A DNA stretch of 64,000 nt from Myxococcota bacterium (GTDB taxonomy: Bacteria; Myxococcota; XYA12-FULL-58-9; JALHOP01): contig JALHOP010000019.1 in assembly GCA_022842935.1 (NCBI GenBank), positions 1 through 64,000 on the forward strand, read 5' to 3'. This document shows, in pieces, positions 58,898 through 64,000 of the stretch; position 1 is the stretch's first letter; each line of letters begins with the position of its first letter. The notes beneath the pieces are model-generated. The model worked only from the letters and a program-made list of their open reading frames with translations. It did no database searches and had not been told where the DNA came from. The translations under genes were made by a program, and so were the position numbers.

Positions 58898-60559
58898 CTA
58901 GGCGATTTCGAACGCCGCCTCGTGGACGGTCCATGCGTCTTGCTTGGGGTCCTTCACCTCGTCCGAGACGAACCGGACGCGCAGCTTCCACTTGCCCACG
59001 TCGCCGGCTGCTGGCTGCCACTCACGCTTACCGGCGAGCTCGGGGCGCGCCTTACCGGCGGGGTCGATCCATTCGACCTGCAAGCGGTCATCAGCAAGGA
59101 CGAGCTTCGCACTCACCATGCTGCCGTTGCGCTCGACCGCATCGATGAGGCTCACCTCCTTGAGGAAGTTGCGCCACATGTTCTCCTGGCAGGCGGGGCA
59201 GAAGTGCGTGAGCTGCATGTCGCGCATCAGGCAGTCGGACTCGGTGGGCCGGAAGCCGCCACTACCGCCGTTCTGGCTGTAGCTCTGAAAAGCTCCGACG
59301 ACGCTCTTGTCGCTCGGAAAGCTCGGCGGCAAGCCATAGACGGCGAGGCGCGACAGGATGTTGTTGCCATCACCCGCGCGGTCTTTGAACGTGATGGTGT
59401 GGCGACCAGGCGTAAGCTCGAGCTTCACCTTGTAGAAGTTGCGGTCATAGTTGAACTTGCCGTCGTAGGCGACCGACTTGCCGTCGACGAGGAGCTCGAC
59501 GTCCTCTTTCTTGTCGAAGCCGAGGCTCGAGAAGTCGAGCAGAGTGCTCTTGGCGTTTTCTGGCACGGTGACGCTGGTCTGCCATTCGCCGCCCCCGAGG
59601 TTCTTCCACGGCGCAGAGATGTGCAGAAGCTTGGCCGCGTGCACTGGGGTCTGGCCCTTGACGAAGTGTTGCCAGGGTAGGTTGGTCGACGAGCTGCTGT
59701 GGTTGGCGCCGTCGTAGACCTGGCCGCCGTCGTACTCTTCGCCGACGCGGCCGAAGTTGTGGCCTAGCTCGTGGCGCAGCACCGTGGTGATGTTGAGGGG
59801 CGCCGAGGTGGTAATCGCGAAGGTGCCGCCAAGGCCGCCGTAGAACTTATCGTTGCCAACGAGGATCGGATAGTCGCTGTCGGGCGCGAGCTCGGTCGCG
59901 CGCTTGGCCGCCGCCGAGTTCCCGGGCATGACCGCCTGGCGGTGTTGTGGGTGGCGGTAGAGGCCGAGCGCTGTATTCTTCGAGCGGCCGTCGCCGATGC
60001 CGCTCTCCTTGGAGGGCACAAAGACAGCGTGCACGTTGAAGAGCGGCAAGTAGGACTTGAAGGTGTCGTTGCCAAAAAGCTCGTCGGTGATGCGTTTGGC
60101 GTCGAGGAAGAACTTGTCCTTCTCTGCCTCGGTGTAGCCGTCGCCAACGATCGTGAGGTCGATGCGGTTCTTCGATGGACCTTGCGCGACCAGCGTGCGC
60201 ACCTCCGAGCCTGGCCACGAAGGCGCTACGATCGCGTCGGTGCGGGGCGTCTCATCGAGGTAGATGCGCTGCAGCGGGGCGCCGGGCGCGAAGTCGATGA
60301 TGCGATCGAAGCCAGTCGTCTGGCCGAGAAGGGCGCGATCACGCACCTGGCGGTGGCCGACCACCTCGCCCTTGCCGTCGACGATGTCCGTTTTGACGGG
60401 CAGCCAGCTCGAGGGGTCCGCGACAACACTGAAACCCTTGCCGGCCTGCATGGGAGCAGTCGTCTTGACGGTGGGCTTCTTCGATGGGCGTAAGGCTTCG
60501 CCCGAGGGAGTGCCTCGAACGCCGGTGGCGCGGCGGGTCGAACGGGTCGTGGATGTCAT
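58898..60559 (-). CDS. M64-family (IgA-peptidase-like) metallopeptidase
   Basis: The 553-residue protein has a Thr/Lys-rich disordered start (about 1-40), then the M64 catalytic domain: IDLTIVGDGYTEAEKDKFF (about 122-140), and LRHELGHNFGRVGEEYDGG with H263, E264 and H267 and a likely third ligand in EEY/D. A beta domain of 150 residues follows, with FCPACQENMW near 440. Family M64 includes a Clostridium ramosum IgA protease and myxobacterial relatives. No signal peptide is evident. ATG at 60559 is used. It diverges from the 178-residue protein gene across 112 bases. Confidence 0.9.
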   Translation of the reverse strand: MTSTTRSTRRATGVRGTPSGEALRPSKKPTVKTTAPMQAGKGFSVVADPSSWLPVKTDIVDGKGEVVGHRQVRDRALLGQTTGFDRIIDFAPGAPLQRIYLDETPRTDAIVAPSWPGSEVRTLVAQGPSKNRIDLTIVGDGYTEAEKDKFFLDAKRITDELFGNDTFKSYLPLFNVHAVFVPSKESGIGDGRSKNTALGLYRHPQHRQAVMPGNSAAAKRATELAPDSDYPILVGNDKFYGGLGGTFAITTSAPLNITTVLRHELGHNFGRVGEEYDGGQVYDGANHSSSSTNLPWQHFVKGQTPVHAAKLLHISAPWKNLGGGEWQTSVTVPENAKSTLLDFSSLGFDKKEDVELLVDGKSVAYDGKFNYDRNFYKVKLELTPGRHTITFKDRAGDGNNILSRLAVYGLPPSFPSDKSVVGAFQSYSQNGGSGGFRPTESDCLMRDMQLTHFCPACQENMWRNFLKEVSLIDAVERNGSMVSAKLVLADDRLQVEWIDPAGKARPELAGKREWQPAAGDVGKWKLRVRFVSDEVKDPKQDAWTVHEAAFEIA

Positions 60560-60671
60560 GGGGGTCCGGGGGATGGGTGGCCCCGTGTATCGGCTATCCA
60601 GAACGGGTGTTGCTTGGCGCCGTTGCGCCGACTTTCCACCCGCGCCAGGATTGGGCTAAGCTCGCGTCGCT

Positions 60672-61208
60672 TTGGTCAAGTCTCCTCCAAATCCAAAGGC
60701 ACCGCCGCCGCTCAGCGACGACGATCTGCAGGCGTTGCAGGAGATCATCGAAGGCGACGGCCTGCCGCGTGAGCTAGGGCGTCGCGCCATCCGCGCCTGG
60801 CAAGGTGTGACCGGTGTGAAGGGCCGCGTAAACGAGCTGAGCGTGCTCAAGCAGGTGCCGCCGCAGCTCGCGCGCGTGATCCGAAGTGGTCAGTGGGGCA
60901 CGCTCGCCACAGTGCTCGAGAAGCTCGTCCCGAACCAAGGCGACTCCGAGGCCATGGACGATGCCACCAAGCAGGGACTCGAGCTCGTGCGTATGGCCGC
61001 GGAAGATTCGCGCAGCTCCGCGGTCGTCGTGCAGTCACACTACGCGCGTGTGAGCGAGACGCGGCGTGAAGAGGTCGTCCGCAAGACCGGACGGCCGATC
61101 CCGAAGATCCGCGACATGGATCAGAAGAGCCTGACCAGCGCGCCCGATGCCCTGCAGGCGGGCCTTGCTGGTCTTGCCAAGCCAAGCGGCGGCAAGAAAT
61201 CGCGCTGA
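60672..61208 (+). CDS. Helical protein of unknown function
   Basis: The 178-residue protein is mainly helical, with a Pro-rich start and Lys-rich end. It resembles small scaffold or nucleoid-type proteins, but I recognise no domain. The start TTG at 60672 is the first codon available after an in-frame stop at 60657-60659; no ATG or GTG lies close to it, so the start is uncertain. It is divergent from the M64 peptidase gene. Confidence 0.58.
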   Translation: MVKSPPNPKAPPPLSDDDLQALQEIIEGDGLPRELGRRAIRAWQGVTGVKGRVNELSVLKQVPPQLARVIRSGQWGTLATVLEKLVPNQGDSEAMDDATKQGLELVRMAAEDSRSSAVVVQSHYARVSETRREEVVRKTGRPIPKIRDMDQKSLTSAPDALQAGLAGLAKPSGGKKSR

Positions 61209-61254
61209 GGTGGCCGCGCTGGCGAGGCGCCGCCCTAAATGACACGATAGAGGC

Positions 61255-61722
61255 ATGTTCAAGCTCGACTCCGAGGACGAACTGCTCGCCGCCTTCCGCC
61301 CCAAAGACAGGGGCCAGGTCGAGCTCGGCCACGGGATGGTTTTTCCCCTCATCGTGCGCGGCTACACTGCCTGGGTGCACCCTTCGGGCGGCAAGGTCTT
61401 TCTGATCTTCGCTGCGGCTGGTGATGCTCCGACAGGCATCGTCTTCTCCACGAACGGCGCGGGACCGCAGGTGCCCAACATGTGCGACTGGTGCCACTCG
61501 AGCGGACCGGGTGTGCAGGCGGGGATGCTCACAGCAACCGTGAACGCCAAGAAGCTCGCTGGTGTTCACGTCTGTTACGACCTGAGCTGTCGCGACAAAC
61601 TCGAAGAAGAGGCCAACCGGCTGGGCAAGAGCGCCAAGCCTGCAATCGACCGGGTGGTCGCGCGCATGGGAAAGTTTGCGAGCGACGTCCTCAAGATCGA
61701 CCTGTCGGGCGTCGGTCGTTGA
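61255..61722 (+). CDS. FBP-domain (EF-G-binding, FusB-like) zinc-finger protein
   Basis: The 155-residue protein has a strand-rich first half and the treble-clef zinc finger of the FusB/EF-G-binding family: CDWC near residue 77-80 and CYDLSC near 104-109. In staphylococcal FusB this domain binds EF-G and frees it from stalled ribosomes, giving fusidic-acid resistance. Myxobacterial homologues are uncharacterised. ATG at 61255 has GAGG just upstream. Confidence 0.82.
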   Translation: MFKLDSEDELLAAFRPKDRGQVELGHGMVFPLIVRGYTAWVHPSGGKVFLIFAAAGDAPTGIVFSTNGAGPQVPNMCDWCHSSGPGVQAGMLTATVNAKKLAGVHVCYDLSCRDKLEEEANRLGKSAKPAIDRVVARMGKFASDVLKIDLSGVGR

Positions 61723-61758
61723 GGCAACTTTCGCCGTCACGCTGACGAAAACGCGGCC

Positions 61759-62088
61759 ATGGACGTCTCACGCCCCGGCCGCGCTGCGGCTATCAGTCCC
61801 CCCTCGGGCCAACTCTCGACCACGGTCACCGATAACCCCGCCCGAAGTCGGTTCGAGCTTGCGACCGGCGGCGAGCCCGCCATCGCGGGCTATGCTCGTC
61901 GCGGCAAGGTGCTCGAGCTCAATCACACCGTCGTGCCCGAGCGTTTTCGGGGCCAAGGTATCGCCGAGAAGCTCATTACCGGCGCGCTCCAGATCGTCCG
62001 CGAACGCGGCGAGAAGTTCATCCCGACGTGTTCATACGTGCGTGCGTACGTCGCCAAACATCCCGAGGTTCGCGACCTCTTGGCCTGA
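61759..62088 (+). CDS. GNAT-type acetyltransferase, YjdJ/Gtn-like
   Basis: The 109-residue protein matches the small COG2388 family: NHTVVPERFRGQGIAEKLI (about 53-71) carries the acetyl-CoA-binding Q/R-x-x-G-x-A/G loop, and FIPTCSYVRAYVAKHPE follows. These short GNATs lack the first strands of the standard fold and have unknown substrates. It follows the FBP-domain gene by 36 bases on the same strand and may be co-transcribed with it. The start at 61759 gives the usual length. Confidence 0.85.
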   Translation: MDVSRPGRAAAISPPSGQLSTTVTDNPARSRFELATGGEPAIAGYARRGKVLELNHTVVPERFRGQGIAEKLITGALQIVRERGEKFIPTCSYVRAYVAKHPEVRDLLA

Positions 62089-62176
62089 CTCCCCACAGTT
62101 CAGGAGCGTGGGCGCATCCAGCAGGGCTCAGCACGTTCGTACAGACGTGGGCTTTCGTCGCGACGGCGGGGCAAGG

Positions 62177-62836
62177 TCAAGCGTTCGGCGGACTGTCCGC
62201 CTTCAAGGTCTCGACGAAGCCGTCGGCGTGCTGGATGGCTGCTTCCATCTCTTCGATCAGCTTGGCGACGTCGGTCTCGATCCGTTGATGCTCGGTCTTT
62301 AGCGAACCGACCGCTTTAGCGTTCAGGTTGTGCTTCAAGAAAAGCACCTGGTCGTGGAACTTCGCAAGCACCGGATGCATGACCTTCTCTGCCTCGCGCA
62401 TCTGCTTCATGAAGGCGTCGTAGCGCTGGCGCGTCGCCTTCATCTGCTTTCCGCTCGCGGCGCGTAGCTCGGGGCTCTGGTACTGGCCGAGCTCGTCTTG
62501 CCACTCTTTGAAGAGGTCTTCGGCCACGCCTTGAACGTCGTTGATGCGCTTGGTCACCGCTTGGGCGCGTTCGCTGCTCTTGTCGTATTGGCCCTGCAGC
62601 TCGTCGTAGCGCTTCTCGAGCTCGCCGCCCTCGATGGTGACGACCGCGCGGAAGTGATCGAGCGCGCTCTTGAACTGCTCCTGCGCTTGCTTTTCCGCGT
62701 CGCGGGCGGATTCGACGCGCTTCACCATGATGTCGCGCTTCTGGACGCCGAGCTTGTCCCAGAAGCCGTAGTACGCGGTGTCGCAGCCAGTGACCGCGAG
62801 GTATGCGATGACGAGTAAGATGTAGCGCACACGCAT
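62177..62836 (-). CDS. DUF2959 family lipoprotein
   Basis: The 219-residue protein has a lipobox (LAVTGC) near residue 18 followed by TAYYGFWDKLGVQKRDIM, the signature start of DUF2959. The rest is a helical bundle rich in Gln/Lys/Glu. DUF2959 proteins are exported and of unknown function. The ATG at 62836 gives the right signal length; GTG at 62830 or 62842 are alternatives. It is divergent from the small protein gene across 56 bases. Confidence 0.85.
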   Translation of the reverse strand: MRVRYILLVIAYLAVTGCDTAYYGFWDKLGVQKRDIMVKRVESARDAEKQAQEQFKSALDHFRAVVTIEGGELEKRYDELQGQYDKSSERAQAVTKRINDVQGVAEDLFKEWQDELGQYQSPELRAASGKQMKATRQRYDAFMKQMREAEKVMHPVLAKFHDQVLFLKHNLNAKAVGSLKTEHQRIETDVAKLIEEMEAAIQHADGFVETLKADSPPNA

Positions 62837-62892
62837 CCTCACCGAAAAACTGTCAGACCCCTTGCTTACACTATGATGGAGGAGGTCTCGAG

Positions 62893-63180
62893 ATGACGCG
62901 ACATTCCGCTCTAGCTCATCGGCAAGAGGCGCGGACCCCGAGGCCACACCTGCGGGCATTCAAGCTGGTCCCCGGTGGGGCGGGTCGCCCTTTAGGATGC
63001 GACGTCACCGTCGTCTATGCAGATGCCTGCGTGCGCTTCGAAGTGCATCGGGAAACCATGCCCAACGGGCGTTGCTGCTGGTACGCCGTCGCGATTCATG
63101 GGGGCGAGCTCCACGATGTGCGACGTGCGACGCGGCGCTGGGAGGCACAGGCAATCTGCGAGGCGTGGCTCCCTCGGTAG
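62893..63180 (+). CDS. Small basic protein, unknown
   Basis: The 95-residue protein is Arg/His-rich at the start, has a short alpha/beta part with VTVVYADACVRFEVH and CCWYAVAIHGGELHDV, and five Cys. No family recognised. A near-perfect ribosome site (GGAGGAGGT) lies six bases before the ATG at 62893, which makes it a real gene despite its size. Confidence 0.65.
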   Translation: MTRHSALAHRQEARTPRPHLRAFKLVPGGAGRPLGCDVTVVYADACVRFEVHRETMPNGRCCWYAVAIHGGELHDVRRATRRWEAQAICEAWLPR

Positions 63181-63200
63181 CTTATTTAAGTGTTTCGATA

Positions 63201-63240
63201 GGCGCAGCCCGCGCATCGGAGCGACCGGGCTGCTGACGCC
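63201..63240 (+). terminator. Hairpin with bulge after the small protein gene
   Basis: GCAGCCC (63204-63210) pairs with GGGCTGC (63227-63233), and GGCG (63201-63204) can pair with CGCC (63237-63240) in part. It lies between convergent genes, so a two-way role is possible. No T-run. Confidence 0.45.
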
Positions 63241-63244
63241 ACCG

Positions 63245-63709
63245 CTAGGCGGCGAGCTTGCGGCAGCTCTGCTCACAGGCCACGCAGGCCTCGTAGCAGG
63301 CCTTGCACGCCAAGTGCATGCCGTGGCCCCAATGGTCCTTGTGCTCGAGGCAGGCCGCCGCGCAGGCTTTGCAGGCATCAGCGCAGATCGCTGCATGGCG
63401 CTTGGCAAGTTCGGATTTGCTCGCGGCGAGCGTCTGCATGGCGCGCGTCATCGCCAGCATCTCGTGCACCCGCCTGTTGCAGTTGGCCATCGATGTGTTG
63501 CCCTTGGCGAGCTCGTCCGTGCAATGGGCGACGCAAGCTTCACCAGTCCGCACGCACGCTGATGCTGTGTCGGCGACCTCTGCGAATGGATCTTTGGTGT
63601 CCTTGGGGGGCGCGGCCGCCGGAGCGGACTGCGCTTCGCGCATTGCGAACAAAGAAGCGGCAGCTACGGCTGCGCCGGTCGTGGTGATGAAGTCGCGACG
63701 CGTGCTCAT
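63245..63709 (-). CDS. Tat-exported Cys-rich four-helix protein (Csp1-like copper storage)
   Basis: The 154-residue protein has a twin-arginine signal (STRRDFITTTGAAVAAAS) and a mature helical part of about 110 residues with Cys spaced along all helices (ACVRTGEACVAHC, CADACKACAAAC, CKACYEACVACEQSC) plus His. This is the pattern of the four-helix-bundle copper-storage proteins Csp1 and DUF326 relatives, in which Cys line the core and bind many Cu(I) ions. Methylosinus Csp1 is Tat-exported and feeds copper to methane monooxygenase. Here it could supply the tyrosinase-like enzyme. ATG at 63709 follows GAGGAG. Confidence 0.87.
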   Translation of the reverse strand: MSTRRDFITTTGAAVAAASLFAMREAQSAPAAAPPKDTKDPFAEVADTASACVRTGEACVAHCTDELAKGNTSMANCNRRVHEMLAMTRAMQTLAASKSELAKRHAAICADACKACAAACLEHKDHWGHGMHLACKACYEACVACEQSCRKLAA

Positions 63710-63801
63710 CAAGGTCTCCTCGTTAGTCCACAAACCCATACTACTAGGGACGTGACTCCGCCCGTTTTTTCGCGCCGGTCGGGTCGCGGCCGCAGCTGTC
63801 G

Positions 63802-64000
63802 TCAGGGCGAAGGACTTTGCGTCGGGCCACGCAGGTGCCGGGCATAGTCGACAATGGGCTGGACGTGGGCGGCGTAGCTCGTCTGGTTGACGCGAACGCG
63901 CTTGCTCTTGGCGTCGAGGATGCGGATGGGCTGCTCGGCCTCGTAGTAGACCCGGGCCTCCTCGGAGCCGCTCCGGCGCAGGCTGAACAAGAGGTCTTCT
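63802..64000 (-). CDS. C-terminal part of an unknown protein (cut by window end)
   Basis: The minus-strand frame is open from the window edge to the stop at 63802 and gives about 65 residues: strand EEARVYYEAEQPIRILDAKS, then KRVRVNQTSYAAHVQPIVDY and a helix-like tail. No start codon can be assigned because the gene continues outside; an in-frame TTG at 63990 is probably internal. No family can be named. Confidence 0.5.
   Translation of the reverse strand, partial: EDLLFSLRRSGSEEARVYYEAEQPIRILDAKSKRVRVNQTSYAAHVQPIVDYARHLRGPTQSPSP

Noticed and set aside
62849-62877. Promoter-like pair CTGTCA and TATGAT before the small protein gene
   Set aside because: The TATGAT box would place the transcript start inside the ribosome site at 62878-62886, which cannot work for this gene.
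1-64000. Search for tRNA, rRNA, transposase and integrase genes
   Set aside because: None recognised by eye on either strand. Short tRNAs could still be missed, as no folding program was run.

Overview
The window is a GC-rich chromosomal segment that looks myxobacterial (Myxococcota, probably Polyangia). The evidence is indirect: a PilZ domain of the myxobacterial type, many short lipoproteins and unknown membrane proteins, abundant secreted-type hydrolases, a giant coiled-coil signalling protein, a PHA operon and several GTG/TTG starts. I saw no rRNA, tRNA, CRISPR array, insertion sequence or prophage, so it reads as ordinary chromosome with an accessory-rich right half.

Layout. 1-80 is the tail of a Gly/Arg-rich (RNA-binding type) protein with a UUCG terminator. 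176-577 is a lone receiver protein. 725-5525 is a polyhydroxyalkanoate locus: phaR, phasin, a YdiF-type CoA-transferase overlapping phaC, with a near-perfect PhaR-type operator before the phasin. 5.7-12.6 kb holds a secreted protein, a lipase-like hydrolase, a peptidoglycan-binding M15 peptidase, a transglutaminase-like protein and membrane proteins. 12.9-18.6 kb is a convergent signalling pair: a membrane-anchored STAS/zinc-ribbon/coiled-coil protein and a 1520-residue PilZ/coiled-coil/RsbW-type ATPase protein. 18.8-34.2 kb mixes a hemolysin-III protein, lipoproteins, a DUF885 protein, a divergent TetR/HD pair with an operator palindrome, an EF-hand protein with a possible caspase-like core, and a GreA-like factor. 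34.2-48.6 kb has a kinase remnant, a large beta-propeller lipoprotein, an acyl-CoA ligase divergent from an AraC regulator, small membrane proteins, a Sec-exported PQQ sugar dehydrogenase, an acyltransferase and a ChaN-like lipoprotein.

48.6-54.9 kb is the most unusual block: four tightly packed minus-strand genes that are a duplicated pair of beta-propeller protein plus PQQ-type dehydrogenase, where the second dehydrogenase carries a tyrosinase-like di-copper domain at its N terminus. 55.1-60.6 kb adds a protein with a cytochrome-like motif and M13 and M64 metallopeptidases. 60.7-64 kb ends with an FBP zinc-finger protein, a GNAT protein, a DUF2959 lipoprotein and a Tat-exported Cys-rich copper-storage-like protein.

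Two themes stand out. First, a likely partner-switching system in which a c-di-GMP-type (PilZ) input, a very long coiled coil and an anti-sigma-type kinase are joined in one chain next to a STAS partner. Second, seven proteins of classes that are usually exported or that resemble extracellular enzymes (M15, transglutaminase-like, EF-hand/caspase-like, tyrosinase-PQQ, PQQ, M13, M64) lack Sec or Tat signals and mostly begin with disordered Pro/Ala/Ser-rich leaders. Either a shared non-Sec export route or an intracellular role is implied. All family assignments are by eye from motifs, without database searches.
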